DNA of 64,000 nucleotides from Mesorhizobium sp. Root102 (GTDB lineage Bacteria > Pseudomonadota > Alphaproteobacteria > Rhizobiales > Rhizobiaceae): assembly GCF_001425625.1 (NCBI RefSeq), contig NZ_LMCP01000010.1:1-64000 (forward strand). Reading direction: 5' to 3'. Positions 35,371-45,147 of this stretch are shown piece by piece (position 1 is the first letter of the stretch; each line of letters begins with the position of its first letter). The notes under the pieces were generated by a model. It searched no databases and was not told the DNA's origin. It saw nothing but the letters and a program-made list of their open reading frames with translations. The translations under genes and the position numbers were made by a program.

Positions 35371-37170
35371 GTGGACCACGAGTCGCAAATTCTCTCCTTG
35401 CGGGACGCCGCCAGCCTCATCAATTCGGGCGGCGATCTCCAGTCCGTGCTGCGCGACCTCGTGCTGGCGGCCTGCCGTCATGCCAAATGGACGCTGGGCT
35501 CGATCATGGGCATCGACGCACCGCATGGCCACGCCTATGTCATCGTGCGCCACGATCCGACGCTCATTCACCGCACGCTGCCGGATCGCTGGGAACTGGC
35601 CACCAGTCCCTCGATCGTCGCGCTCAACCGCAATGAGCCGGTCTATATCAGGGACGCGCGGGTGTCGGAGGAGTTCCCGGGCTATCGCCGCGAGGCCTTC
35701 GAGCGCGACTACCGCAGCGTGCTGGTGATGCCGATGAACTGCGTCGACGAAGATGGCCGGCCGATGGTGCTGACCGTCGTCTCGCGCAAGATCACCGAAG
35801 TGACGGCGGAGGATATCGCCTTCATCGGCATGATCGTGCATCTGGGCGAGATCGCGGTCGAGAAGCAGCATCGGCTGCGCCAGGAGAAGCAGGCTGGCAA
35901 ACGCCTGCAACGTGCCCTTTCGGCGCACACCTCGCTTCTGCAGCAGGCCTTGTCGGACGGGTCCGTGGTCTCGCTCGCCGAAAAGGTCAGCGAACTTTTG
36001 CCCAATCCGGCGGTGGTGATCGATTTCCATGCCAATTTGGTCGTCGCCGGCCGTTCCCCAAGCGAGGCGCATTTCGACATTGCCTCCTGGCAGCAGGCGG
36101 TGCGCGGAACGCTGAGCCGGCAGATCTTCAAGATAGCGCGCGGCGCGTCCGACGGACGCCACACCGAGACGCTGTTCGTCGATGACGGCAAGCGCCAGCT
36201 TAAGCTTTCGGTGCGCATCGAGCCGCTTACCATCGATGCCGAGGTGGTTGGTGCGCTGATGATTTTTCCGACGCCTCACGAGTCTGGCCAACTCGATCAG
36301 ATGCTGCTCGACAGCACCAAATTCGCTCTCAGCGTGCAGATGATGCGCAGCTTCGTGCGCTTCCGCTTCGAGACGCGTTCATTGACCGAGCTTTTCCTGG
36401 AGGTGGCGGAGCGCCGCTGGCGTGACGAGGCGGATATCGTCAATCGCGCCCGCCGGCTGGGGCTCGATCTGACCGTTGCGCAGAAGATGATCGTCATCGA
36501 CCTCGCCGAGCAGGCGAAGGATGGTGCCATCGGCCTTGCCGATCCGCATCATGCGCTCGTGCGTCTCCTGCAGCAGGCAGGCATTGCCGGTACGGCAATC
36601 GCGGTGGAAGACGGCCTTGTCTGCCTGGTTCCTGCCGATGCCGTGCAAGACGGCGCGCGCTTCGGGAAATTGCCGCACAGGATCGCGGCCGAGCTTGGCC
36701 GCTATTTCGAACGCGAACCGGTGGTGGTGCTTTCCGAAGCTTGTGCCGCGCTGGCCGATTATCCCATCGCCTGGGAGCGGTGCCGCCGCATGATCCGGAT
36801 CGGCCGTTCCTTCGGGCGCACCGGTGTTTTTGCCGGCCAGGATTTCGGTCCGCTGCCGATATTGGTCGCCGCCGCCGACGCTCCCGAAGTGCGCGGCTTC
36901 GTCGACGACAGTGTGGGCGCCCTGATTGCGCACGACCGCGAGCACGGCACGCCCTATCTGGACACGTTGTTTGCCTATCTGCGCGAGGGCTGCCGCAGCC
37001 AGGCCTGCGCCGACGCCATCGGCCTGCATGTCACCACCTTGCGCTATCGCCTGTCGCGCATGGAGGAACTGTTCGGGATCCGTCTCGACACGCCCGAACA
37101 GCGCTTCGCGGTCGAACTTGCGATCCGTCTCAGCGGCATCATCGACAGCCGCGTGCCGGCAGCCCGCTAG
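35371..37170 (+). CDS. PucR/CdaR-type transcriptional regulator with GAF-like domain
   Basis: The regulator has 599 residues. The N-terminal third (about 20-170) looks like a GAF sensor, with ALNRNEPVYIRDARVSEEF and SVLVMPMNCVDEDGRP. The middle contains a CdaR GGDEF-like region, and the C-terminus has the PucR helix-turn-helix DAIGLHVTTLRYRLSRMEEL. The GTG start at 35371 is the only in-frame option near the beginning of similarity. Such proteins usually activate adjacent catabolic operons in response to a substrate. An imperfect inverted repeat at 35260-35283 (ATTCCT...AGGAAGAAT) is a possible binding site. Confidence 0.85.
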   Translation: MDHESQILSLRDAASLINSGGDLQSVLRDLVLAACRHAKWTLGSIMGIDAPHGHAYVIVRHDPTLIHRTLPDRWELATSPSIVALNRNEPVYIRDARVSEEFPGYRREAFERDYRSVLVMPMNCVDEDGRPMVLTVVSRKITEVTAEDIAFIGMIVHLGEIAVEKQHRLRQEKQAGKRLQRALSAHTSLLQQALSDGSVVSLAEKVSELLPNPAVVIDFHANLVVAGRSPSEAHFDIASWQQAVRGTLSRQIFKIARGASDGRHTETLFVDDGKRQLKLSVRIEPLTIDAEVVGALMIFPTPHESGQLDQMLLDSTKFALSVQMMRSFVRFRFETRSLTELFLEVAERRWRDEADIVNRARRLGLDLTVAQKMIVIDLAEQAKDGAIGLADPHHALVRLLQQAGIAGTAIAVEDGLVCLVPADAVQDGARFGKLPHRIAAELGRYFEREPVVVLSEACAALADYPIAWERCRRMIRIGRSFGRTGVFAGQDFGPLPILVAAADAPEVRGFVDDSVGALIAHDREHGTPYLDTLFAYLREGCRSQACADAIGLHVTTLRYRLSRMEELFGIRLDTPEQRFAVELAIRLSGIIDSRVPAAR

Positions 37171-37345
37171 ACTCTCTGGACCTCGCCTCCATTGTTGCGA
37201 TGCGGCAGTCGCCGCAAGCGCAGGCTTGTCGCGCCTGCGCTTGCTCGGGATAACAGCAGCACGCCGCGCCATCTTTCCTACAGACCGGAGGAAGAACGCC
37301 GGCCGGCTCCTGCCTAGCTTTCGTCCGACACTATGGAGGAAAGCG

Positions 37346-38323
37346 ATGGCGGACGCGATGGCACAAAGGAGGATCGACCCGATCGCCTTGCGTCGTGCCT
37401 TCGGCACCTTCGTCACCGGCGTCACCGTCATCACCACGCGCGACTGCGACGGCAATCCGCGGGGCATGACCGCCAACTCCTTCACCTCGGTCTCGCTTGA
37501 CCCGCCATTGCTCCTGGTCTGCGTCGGCAAGGCGGCGGCGAGCTTTCCCGCATTCAACGAAACACAGTCCTTCGCGGTCAATTTCCTGCATGAAGGCCAG
37601 GTCGAAACTTCTTCGGTGTTCGCGTCGAAAGCGGCGGACAAGTTCCAGTCGGTCAACCATGACCGCGCCCACACCGGCGCGCCGATCCTCACCGATAGCC
37701 TGACATGGTTCGACTGCACCGTTCACAACCGTATCGAGGCCGGTGACCACATCATCCTGATCGGTCAGGTCCAGGCTTTCGGCACCAGCCCATCGGCGCC
37801 GCTCGGATTTTGCCGCGGCCGTTACGCCAGCGTGAAGGATCCGCTGCCCGCCGGCTGGATGGCCTCGCAGGACATGATCATCGGCTATCTGGTCGAAGCG
37901 GGGAACCGCATCCTCTTGCGCACAGATGGCAAGGGAAGCTGGGTGCTGCCGACGGCGCGGCGGCGCAAGGCCGACAGCCAGCTTGTCCTCGATGGCGGCG
38001 AGGCGTTGACCCTCGTTCCTGAAAACACCTTTCTCTATTCGGTGTTCGACGTCGCTGACAGCGACCCGGGCTATCTCGTTTACCGCGCCGAACTGAGCCG
38101 TGAGAGCGCTGAAGCCGCACTTCCGGATGGCCATGCCTTCTTTTCCCTCGACGCGCTGCCCTATGAGCGGATCGCCACGCATGAATTGCGCGCCATGCTG
38201 CGCCGCTATGCGCGCGAGCGCCAGGACAAGCGCTTCGGCATCTACATCGATACCGGGGACGGCGGCCGCGTCGCCATGATCGACGGCCAGTCGCAATCGT
38301 GGACGCAGGCCGCGTCCGAATGA
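37346..38323 (+). CDS. Flavin reductase-like protein with C-terminal extension
   Basis: The protein has 325 residues. The first 165 are a flavin reductase (HpaC/RutF-like) domain with LRRAFGTFVTGVTVIT, GMTANSFTSVSLDPPLLLVC and NHDRAHTGAPIL. The extra 150 residues start with MIIGYLVEAGNRILLRTDG and SWVLPTARRR. They recall a Nudix fold but lack the Nudix GX5EX7REUXEEXGU motif. Most flavin reductases are 160-190 residues, so this is a fusion. It should supply reduced FMN to the luciferase-like monooxygenase encoded downstream. SD GGAGGAAAGCG precedes the ATG. Confidence 0.83.
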   Translation: MADAMAQRRIDPIALRRAFGTFVTGVTVITTRDCDGNPRGMTANSFTSVSLDPPLLLVCVGKAAASFPAFNETQSFAVNFLHEGQVETSSVFASKAADKFQSVNHDRAHTGAPILTDSLTWFDCTVHNRIEAGDHIILIGQVQAFGTSPSAPLGFCRGRYASVKDPLPAGWMASQDMIIGYLVEAGNRILLRTDGKGSWVLPTARRRKADSQLVLDGGEALTLVPENTFLYSVFDVADSDPGYLVYRAELSRESAEAALPDGHAFFSLDALPYERIATHELRAMLRRYARERQDKRFGIYIDTGDGGRVAMIDGQSQSWTQAASE

Positions 38324-38345
38324 TGCTCCACGCAGGAAATACAGC

Positions 38346-39857
38346 ATGAAAACGACGGTCCGATCGCTCGAAGGCTCACGCCAGAACCTGTTCATCAACG
38401 GTGCGTTCGTGGCGCCGAAAAACGGGCAATACATCGACAGTTTCGACCCGACCACCGGCAAGCCCTGGTATCAGTTCGCCGAGGCCGGCGCCGAGGATGT
38501 CGGCGCGGCGGTCGAGGCAGCGCGCTCTGCCTTCGCCGCTCCAGCCTGGCGACGCATGACCCAGACCGACCGCGGCAGGCTGGTGCGCCGGCTGGCGGAA
38601 CTGGTCCTGGAGCACGCCGACCAGTTGGCGCTGATCGAGACACGCGACAACGGCAAGCTGCTCAAGGAAATGCGGGCGCAGATGCGCGCCATGCCCGACA
38701 GCTACACCTATTTCGCTGGGATGGCCGACAAGCTGCTCGGTGACACCATCCCGGTGAACAAGCTCGACATGCTCAACTTCAACCTGCGCGAGCCAATCGG
38801 CGTCGTCGGCATGATCACGCCATGGAACTCGCCCCTGATGCTGCTCACCGGCACGTTGGCGCCATGCCTGGCACTCGGCAACACGGTCGTCGTCAAGCCG
38901 TCCGAGCATGCCAGTGCGTCCACGCTCGCTCTGGCCGAGCTGATCATGGAAGCTGGCTTCCCGGCCGGCGTCGTCAACGTCGTCACCGGCACCGGCGCCG
39001 TGGCCGGCGACGCGCTGACGCGCCATCCAGGCATTGCAAAATTCGTTTTCACCGGCTCCACCGTGACGGGCCGGCGGATTGCCGCCAATGCAGCGGAAAA
39101 CCTCATTCCCTGTTCGATGGAACTCGGCGGCAAGTCGCCTCATGTCGTCTTCGGCGATGTCGACATCGACCATGCCGTCAACGGCGTCGTATCCGGTGTC
39201 TTCGCGGCGGCGGGGCAGACCTGCGTCGCCGGTTCGCGCTGTTTCGTCGAGGCCAGCGTCTATGACCGTTTCGTCGAGGCGCTGGTCGAGCGCACGAGGC
39301 GCGTGCGGGTCGGGCTGCCGACACTGGAAGAAACCGACATCGGCCCGCTGGCGCTGTCGGCGCAGCTTGCCAAGGTGGAAACCTATGTCGCCTCGGGGGT
39401 GCGCCAAGGCGCCAGCATCGCGGCCGGCGGCAGACGGCCGCAGGCGGCCGATCTTGCCGGCGGCTGGTATTTTGAGCCGACTGTGATGACCGATGCCGAT
39501 AACGGCATGGACTTCATGCAGGAGGAGCTGTTCGGTCCCGTTGTCGGCGTCATGCCGTTCTCGTCCGAAGACGAGATGATCCGGCTCGCCAACGACACCC
39601 GCTATGGGCTGGCCTCCGGCATCTGGACGCTGGACATCAACCGCGCGCTGCGTTTCGCCAGGAATGTCGAGGCCGGCACTGTCTGGATCAACACCTACCG
39701 CGCTTCCTCCTTCATGTCCGCCAATGGCGGCTTCAAGGAGAGCGGCTATGGCCGGCGCGGAGGCTTCGACGCCATGGAAGAGTTCTCGCGCCTGAAGAAC
39801 GTCGTCATCGACTACTCCGGCGCCATGCAGGACCCCTTCATCATCCGCCTTCGCTGA
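38346..39857 (+). CDS. Aldehyde dehydrogenase
   Basis: This is a 503-residue NAD(P) aldehyde dehydrogenase with Asn161 in PWNSP, Lys184 in VVVKPSEHAS, catalytic Glu259 in MELGGKSP and Cys293 in GQTCVAGSR. No signal is present. It lies 22 bases after the flavin reductase and 28 before the monooxygenase gene, so one operon. It probably oxidises an aldehyde made by the monooxygenase or hydrolase. It could in principle also serve the 2,5-dioxopentanoate made by KdgD, but the operon context argues against that. Confidence 0.9.
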   Translation: MKTTVRSLEGSRQNLFINGAFVAPKNGQYIDSFDPTTGKPWYQFAEAGAEDVGAAVEAARSAFAAPAWRRMTQTDRGRLVRRLAELVLEHADQLALIETRDNGKLLKEMRAQMRAMPDSYTYFAGMADKLLGDTIPVNKLDMLNFNLREPIGVVGMITPWNSPLMLLTGTLAPCLALGNTVVVKPSEHASASTLALAELIMEAGFPAGVVNVVTGTGAVAGDALTRHPGIAKFVFTGSTVTGRRIAANAAENLIPCSMELGGKSPHVVFGDVDIDHAVNGVVSGVFAAAGQTCVAGSRCFVEASVYDRFVEALVERTRRVRVGLPTLEETDIGPLALSAQLAKVETYVASGVRQGASIAAGGRRPQAADLAGGWYFEPTVMTDADNGMDFMQEELFGPVVGVMPFSSEDEMIRLANDTRYGLASGIWTLDINRALRFARNVEAGTVWINTYRASSFMSANGGFKESGYGRRGGFDAMEEFSRLKNVVIDYSGAMQDPFIIRLR

Positions 39858-39885
39858 CCAAACCCGACGCACTGGGGAGACCGAC

Positions 39886-40962
39886 ATGAAATTCGCCGTT
39901 TCGCTGACCATGGAACGCTTCTCGCCCGACATGCCGATGTCGAAGGTGAAGAGCAATCTGCTCGAGCTGGCGCGGATGGCCGACGAGGGTGGCTTCGAGA
40001 CGCTATGGACAGCGGAACATCACACGATCGAATGCACGATCTCGCCGAACCCGCTGATGACGCTGACCTGGCTTGCCCAGCATACCGAGCAGATCCGGCT
40101 CGGCACCTCGACGCTGGTCGCGCCCTACTGGAGCCCGATCCGGCTGGCAGGGGAGGCGGCACTTTGCGACCACCTGACCGGCGGGCGGCTGGAGTTCGGC
40201 ATTGCGCGCGGCTCCTATCAGTACGAGTTCGACCGCATGGCCGACGGAATGCCGCAGCATGAGGGCGTTGCCTATCTGAAGGAACTGGTGCCGGCGGTGA
40301 AGAAGCTTTGGGCGCAGGATTATGCCCATGACGGCCGCTACTGGAAGTTCCCGCTCGCCGCCGGCGTCCCGAAGCCGCAGCAGAAGCCGCATCCACCGAT
40401 CTGGGTGGCCGCGCGAGACCCGGGTACTTTCGACTGGGCGGTTGGCATCGGCGCCTCGATCCTGTCGACGCCCTTGTCGGCGCCGGCGGCGGAGATCGCC
40501 GTGCTCGGCGAGAAATTCCGCCAGGCCGTCTCCGATCATCCGGAGGTGCCGCGCCCGCGCCTGATGATGCAACGGCGCACCTGCGTCTACGAACGGGCGC
40601 AGGACTGGGAGATCGCGGTCCGGCATGCCATCGACTACGGCCGCGCCTTCGAGAACCTGTTCCAGAACATCGGCACCGTGAAAAACGGCTTTCCCGAAGC
40701 CGTCCCTTACGAGAGCGTCGAGGGCAAGGACAATTACAATCCCGAGAACATCCGCCGCAACCTGATGTTCGGCACGCCGGACGAGGTGATCGAGAAGCTG
40801 CTCGACTATGAAGCGGCGGGCGTCGACCAATTTTGCCTCGGCCTGACGTTCAACCTGCCGTTCGAGCTGCAGAAGGAGACGATCAAGCTGTGGGTCGACG
40901 AGGTGATGCCGGTTTTTGCCGCGCGCGAGCGCGACAGGGCGCGCCAGGCGGCGAGGGCGTGA
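39886..40962 (+). CDS. Luciferase-like (LLM) flavin-dependent monooxygenase
   Basis: This 358-residue bacterial-luciferase-fold enzyme has ETLWTAEHHTIE, TSTLVAPYWSPIRLAGEAAL and GGRLEFGIARGSYQYEF, all typical of FMNH2-dependent class C monooxygenases. GGGGAGACC precedes the ATG. With the flavin reductase two genes upstream it forms a two-component system that would oxygenate a small imported compound in the cytoplasm. The alpha/beta hydrolase gene follows after 2 bases. Confidence 0.88.
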   Translation: MKFAVSLTMERFSPDMPMSKVKSNLLELARMADEGGFETLWTAEHHTIECTISPNPLMTLTWLAQHTEQIRLGTSTLVAPYWSPIRLAGEAALCDHLTGGRLEFGIARGSYQYEFDRMADGMPQHEGVAYLKELVPAVKKLWAQDYAHDGRYWKFPLAAGVPKPQQKPHPPIWVAARDPGTFDWAVGIGASILSTPLSAPAAEIAVLGEKFRQAVSDHPEVPRPRLMMQRRTCVYERAQDWEIAVRHAIDYGRAFENLFQNIGTVKNGFPEAVPYESVEGKDNYNPENIRRNLMFGTPDEVIEKLLDYEAAGVDQFCLGLTFNLPFELQKETIKLWVDEVMPVFAARERDRARQAARA

Positions 40963-40964
40963 CA

Positions 40965-41792
40965 ATGGCGCGCTCCGGCCAGCTCGATGTCGAGGGTGTG
41001 CTGCTCAACTGGCGCCTTGAGGGTGAGGGCGGCGTGCCGCTGGTCTGCATTCATGGGGTCGGCTCCTATCTCGAAGCCTGGAATGGGGTGGCGGGCCAAC
41101 TGAAAGATCGCTTCGCGGTTCTCACTTTCGACCTGCGCGGCCATGGCCGCTCCAGCCGGATCAAGGGCCGCTACGAGATCGACGATTTCGTCAAGGAGAC
41201 GCTGGCGCTGGCCGACCATGTCGGGTTCGCCACCTTCAATTTGGTCGGCTTTTCGCTGGGTGGCCTGATCGCGCAGCGCCTGGCGCTGACGCATGCCGAG
41301 CGTCTGCAAAAACTGGTATTGCTGTCGACGGTCGCCGGCCGCACGCCAGAAGAACGGCACGCGGTGCGCGGCCGGCTGGCGGCGCTGGTGGCGAGCGATG
41401 CCTCGACCCACCACGCCGCCTCGCTGTCGCGCTGGCTGACGGAGGATTTCCAGGACAGCAACCCGGAGGTGATCGCCGAGTTGCGCCGACGCGACGCCGA
41501 GAACGACCGCGACTGCTACGCGGCGGCCTATCGCGTTCTGGCCGAGACCGATTTCGGCGGCATTCTCGACCGTATCACCTGCCCGACGCTGATCGTCACC
41601 GGCGAGGACGACCAGGGTTCCAGCCCGCGCATGGCACGGCTGATGCAGGAACAGGTGCAAGGGTCGCAACTCGCCATCCTGCCCGGACTTCGTCATTCGA
41701 TCCTGATCGAGGCGCCGGCTCGGGTTGCCGCCGTGATGGACGTTTTCCTGCTGGATACTGACCGCGGGAAGGGGGCCACCTCCAATGAATAG
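40965..41792 (+). CDS. Alpha/beta hydrolase
   Basis: The 275-residue hydrolase has HGVGSYLEAW for the oxyanion region, FDLRGHGRSS, nucleophile Ser97 in GFSLGG, acid in TGEDDQGSS and His in PGLRHSILIEAP. ATG 40965 follows the monooxygenase stop by 2 bases; an in-frame upstream extension lies within that gene. The RutD-like position after a luciferase-type monooxygenase suggests it cleaves the oxygenated product or its ester/amide. Confidence 0.87.
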   Translation: MARSGQLDVEGVLLNWRLEGEGGVPLVCIHGVGSYLEAWNGVAGQLKDRFAVLTFDLRGHGRSSRIKGRYEIDDFVKETLALADHVGFATFNLVGFSLGGLIAQRLALTHAERLQKLVLLSTVAGRTPEERHAVRGRLAALVASDASTHHAASLSRWLTEDFQDSNPEVIAELRRRDAENDRDCYAAAYRVLAETDFGGILDRITCPTLIVTGEDDQGSSPRMARLMQEQVQGSQLAILPGLRHSILIEAPARVAAVMDVFLLDTDRGKGATSNE

Positions 41793-42056
41793 CAGCCTTC
41801 GCGATGCAGCAGAGTATCTCGGACACCAGACGCTGTACGAGGGGTCGCAGGCAGCGGGCCGGCCCCTTTCCTGTGATCGGGGGAATGGCGACGGAAAACA
41901 TCCTCCGCGACATCGGAAGACCGGACCGGCCACGACGTCGCTAAATCCGCGGGCCTTTGGGAGAGGACGCCGACTGGTCGGCACGAAATTGCGATGTCAA
42001 GACCGGCTGAACGGAAGTGACCGCAAGGGACTGAACAACAACAGGGGAATACGCAC

Positions 42057-42890
42057 ATGACAATCTGGAACAGACGACACGTGACGATGGCCGCGATGGC
42101 GCTTGCGCTTGGCGCATATCCTGCTCACGCCGGCGCGGTGCTCGACCGCGTGATGGCGGCAGGCACGCTCAAGGTGGCGACCGATGCCAACTGGGCGCCG
42201 CAGTCCTTCGTGAATGCGAGCAACGAGCTGGACGGCTTCGATGTCGACGTCGCCAAGGCGATCGGCAAGCACCTCGGCGTCAAGGTCGAGTTCATCACGC
42301 CCGGCTGGGACATCATCACCGCCGGCCATTGGGCAGGGCGCTGGGACATGCATGCCGGCTCGATGACGCCGACCAAGAAGCGCGCCGAGATCTTCGATTT
42401 TCCGGCGGTCTACTATTACACACCGGCGGCCGTTGCCGTGCACAAGGACAGCAAGGCCAAGACGCTGGCCGATCTCGACGGCAAGGTGGTCGGCGCCACC
42501 AGCACCTCCACCTTCGAGGCCTATGCCAAGAAGGATCTGACGCTCGATGCCGCCGGCGCGCCGCCATTCGAGTACAAGCTCAACCCGAAGGAGGTCCACT
42601 CCTACGAGAATTCGACGACCGCCTTCGACGACCTTCGCCTCGGCGACGGCGTGCGCCTCGACGCGGTGGTCTCTTCGCTGCCGTCGATCCTCGATGCCGA
42701 GAAGGCCGGTTACCCGATCAAGCAGGTGGGCGATCCGGTCTTCTACGAGCCGCTGGCGATCGCCATCGAGCGCGGCGATCCCGAACTCTCTGCCAAGATC
42801 GCCGACGCGGTGAAAGCGATGAAGGAGGACGGCACGCTGAGCAAGCTTTCCGAAAAATGGTACGGGCAGGATTACTCGAAGACGAACTAG
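42057..42890 (+). CDS. Amino acid-type ABC transporter substrate-binding protein
   Basis: This is a 277-residue class II periplasmic binding protein with a signal peptide ending around AYPAHAGA. The mature part has LDRVMAAGTLKVATDANWAPQ, FDVDVAKAIGKHLGVK and GKVVGATSTSTFEAYAKK, typical of the polar amino acid family. It follows 264 bases of non-coding DNA after the hydrolase gene, so it may have its own promoter. A strong hairpin lies between it and the permease gene. Confidence 0.9.
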   Translation: MTIWNRRHVTMAAMALALGAYPAHAGAVLDRVMAAGTLKVATDANWAPQSFVNASNELDGFDVDVAKAIGKHLGVKVEFITPGWDIITAGHWAGRWDMHAGSMTPTKKRAEIFDFPAVYYYTPAAVAVHKDSKAKTLADLDGKVVGATSTSTFEAYAKKDLTLDAAGAPPFEYKLNPKEVHSYENSTTAFDDLRLGDGVRLDAVVSSLPSILDAEKAGYPIKQVGDPVFYEPLAIAIERGDPELSAKIADAVKAMKEDGTLSKLSEKWYGQDYSKTN

Positions 42891-42900
42891 CCCCTTAAAA

Positions 42901-42925
42901 GGCGGCCTGCCACTGGCAGGCCGCC
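42901..42925 (+). terminator. Intercistronic hairpin after amino-acid binding-protein gene
   Basis: GGCGGCCTGCC and GGCAGGCCGCC form a perfect 11-base stem around a 3-base loop, 11 bases after the binding-protein stop and 20 bases before the permease start. It probably limits read-through or stabilises the upstream mRNA. Confidence 0.7.
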
Positions 42926-42944
42926 GAACAGCCGGTGCTCAAAG

Positions 42945-43919
42945 ATGCTTTATCCGGATACCGTCGAAGCCGAAATCCTCGTCCACAAACCCTGGTTTGT
43001 GGCGACGATGTTCGGCGTCGTTCTGCTTCTCTTCATGGCTTTCAACATGTCGGGCACCAGCTTCGCCGAACTGATGCGTCCGGTGATCGGCGAACCGTCG
43101 GTGAGTGGCCTTTACGGCCGCTTTGCCATTGCCTTCGCCATAGCGGTGATCTTCACCTTGAACGTCGTGCTGATCGGCTTCGCACCGCTCAAGTTCCAGA
43201 TCGGCATCGTCTGGCTCGAACTGCTGCTCCTGTTCATCGCCTTCTTCGAAACGTTCCATCTCAGCCTGCCCTTTATCAGAGAGAAACTGCCCTTTCTGAT
43301 CAGCCAGGGCGTCGTCACCACGCTCTACGTCTCGGCGATTTCCATCGTCATCGCTTCGGTCATCGCGGTGGCGGGCGCGGTCGCCAAACTCTCCAACAAT
43401 GGCTTTGCCTTTGCCATTGCCAGCTTCTACACCTCCTTCTTCCGCGGCCTGCCATTGCTCATGCAGGTTTACCTGATCTATCTCGGACTGCCGCAGCTCG
43501 GTTTCGTCATCAATGCGGTGCCCGCCGGCATCCTGGCGCTTTCGCTCTGCTACGGCGCCTACATGACCGAGATCTTCCGTTCCGGCATCCAGAGCATCGA
43601 TCGTGGCCAGTGGGAGGCATCGCGCTCCATGGGATTCGGCTTCGCCCTGACAATGCGCCGTATCATCCTGCCGCAGGCATTGCCGGTCATCATTCCGCCG
43701 ACAGGCAATCAGTTCATCTCGATGCTGAAGGATTCCTCGCTGGTCTCGGTCATTGGCGTTTGGGAGTTGATGTTTCTGGCGCGCACCCTCGGCCAGAAGA
43801 CCTTCCAGCACATGGAGATGCTGATTTCGGCCGCCATGATCTACTGGATGCTGTCGATCTGCCTCGAACTGATCCAGTCCCGCATCGAACGGCATTACCA
43901 CAGGAGCAAGGTGCGATGA
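42945..43919 (+). CDS. Amino acid-type ABC transporter permease
   Basis: This 324-residue His/Glu/Gln/Arg-type permease has an N-terminal membrane segment [18 protein letters not shown], a second pair of segments, then the conserved [20 protein letters not shown] and the ATPase-contact [22 protein letters not shown]. The N-terminal half is longer than in minimal HisM-like proteins. A single permease implies a homodimer. Its stop overlaps the ATPase start as ATGA. Confidence 0.9.
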   Translation: MLYPDTVEAEILVHKPWFVATMFGVVLLLFMAFNMSGTSFAELMRPVIGEPSVSGLYGRFAIAFAIAVIFTLNVVLIGFAPLKFQIGIVWLELLLLFIAFFETFHLSLPFIREKLPFLISQGVVTTLYVSAISIVIASVIAVAGAVAKLSNNGFAFAIASFYTSFFRGLPLLMQVYLIYLGLPQLGFVINAVPAGILALSLCYGAYMTEIFRSGIQSIDRGQWEASRSMGFGFALTMRRIILPQALPVIIPPTGNQFISMLKDSSLVSVIGVWELMFLARTLGQKTFQHMEMLISAAMIYWMLSICLELIQSRIERHYHRSKVR

Positions 43920-44659
43920 GCGCTCAGTCCGTCATTGAGGCCAAGGCTGTATCCAAATGGTATGGTCAGTTCCACGCGCTGAAGGACATCAATCTGACGG
44001 TTCATAAGGGCGAACGCATCGTCATCTGCGGGCCATCCGGCTCAGGCAAGTCGACACTGATCCGTTGCTTCAATCGCCTCGAAGCGCATCAGCAGGGCGA
44101 CATCGTCGTCAACGGCGTTGCCTTACACGGCAAGATGACCAATGTCGCCGCCGTGCGCTCCAACGTCGGCATGGTGTTCCAGCAATTCAACCTGTTTCCG
44201 CACATGACGGTGCTGATGAACTGCATGGCCGGCCCGATGTGGGTGAAGGGCGTATCGGAAAAGGAGGCGCGCGAGACCGCGCTGAAGTTCCTCGAGCGGG
44301 TCCGCATTCCCGAACAGGCGAACAAGTTCCCCATCCAACTGTCCGGCGGCCAGCAGCAGCGCGTGGCGATCGCCCGCAGCCTGTGCATGCAACCGGCTGT
44401 CATGCTGTTCGACGAACCGACCTCAGCTCTCGACCCGGAAATGGTCTCCGAGGTGCTGGAGACGATGACGGGACTGGCGCGCGACGGCATGACCATGGTG
44501 TGCGTGACGCATGAGATGGGCTTTGCCCGGGCGGTCGCAGACCGAGTCATCTTCATGGACGCCGGCCAGATTGTCGAGGAAGGCACGCCCGACGAGTTCT
44601 TCAGCCGCCCTCGCCATGATCGAACCAAGTTGTTCCTCAGCCAGATACTGAAGCATTAG
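43916..44659 (+). CDS. Amino acid-type ABC transporter ATP-binding protein
   Basis: The 247-residue ATPase has Walker [11 protein letters not shown]-loop [16 protein letters not shown], signature [15 protein letters not shown], Walker [14 protein letters not shown] and switch His in VTHEMGFAR. It is of the GlnQ/AapP class. The overlapping ATGA start couples it to the permease. It is the last gene of the monooxygenase/transport cluster; no convincing terminator follows beyond a 7-base stem at 44687-44703. Confidence 0.92.
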   Translation: MSAQSVIEAKAVSKWYGQFHALKDINLTVHKGERIVICGPSGSGKSTLIRCFNRLEAHQQGDIVVNGVALHGKMTNVAAVRSNVGMVFQQFNLFPHMTVLMNCMAGPMWVKGVSEKEARETALKFLERVRIPEQANKFPIQLSGGQQQRVAIARSLCMQPAVMLFDEPTSALDPEMVSEVLETMTGLARDGMTMVCVTHEMGFARAVADRVIFMDAGQIVEEGTPDEFFSRPRHDRTKLFLSQILKH

Positions 44660-45147
44660 ACATCCAGAAAAGGCTGCTCTTTCTCGTCGCTTTCGGAAAG
44701 CGAACAGTCTGCTTCCGGCCCAAAACCAGCCGCGCTCACACACAATGGTCAACACGGGTTCCTCGACCCCTTTTGTGGGATGAAAGAGACACCGCGTGAT
44801 GGAAAACTAGTCCTCCTCCTGGTCCTTAGGCTCGCCTGACCATACGAGAGAATACGAAGGAAACGGCCTGGCGAGCCAACCGCTAACATATTGATTTTGT
44901 GTAGAAAATTTTGACCCTCCGGACCCACCATCCAGTCCGCCTGATGTTCGGGTTTTTCATCCGTCTCAGAATAGCGTCGACTTTTCCGAGGGTTAGCGCC
45001 GGGTAGTCGGCAACTTTTGGCTGAGACGCCGCAATCAATGCCCAAAACACCTGACTTTTGGGAGTCCGTCTCTGTTGGGCGAATGCCGTAGCCAATTGTT
45101 TGGCAATGCGATGGTCAGCGATGCGATTCGGAAGCTCAAGAATGGCG
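44660..45147. other. 488-base stretch without a recognised gene
   Basis: A small perfect inverted repeat TCGCTTT/AAAGCGA (44687-44703) lies just after the ATPase gene. The rest has open stretches on the minus strand (for example 44883-45263) with no family resemblance, no convincing SD and overlap with the recombinase remnant. Lower GC and scrambled frames suggest decayed DNA. Confidence 0.5.

Noticed and set aside
41785..42060. 91-codon plus-strand frame between the hydrolase and the amino acid SBP
   Set aside because: It overlaps both neighbours, has no family motif and no good SD; the interval is more likely a promoter/leader region.
42935..43915. N-terminal 327-codon extension of the amino acid ABC ATPase frame
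   Set aside because: It lies entirely over the permease gene in another frame; the ATPase starts at the ATGA overlap (43916).
44687..44703. Terminator after the amino acid ABC ATPase gene
   Set aside because: The 7-base stem with 3-base loop has no T-run and is too weak to call as a terminator; it is mentioned only in the gap description.
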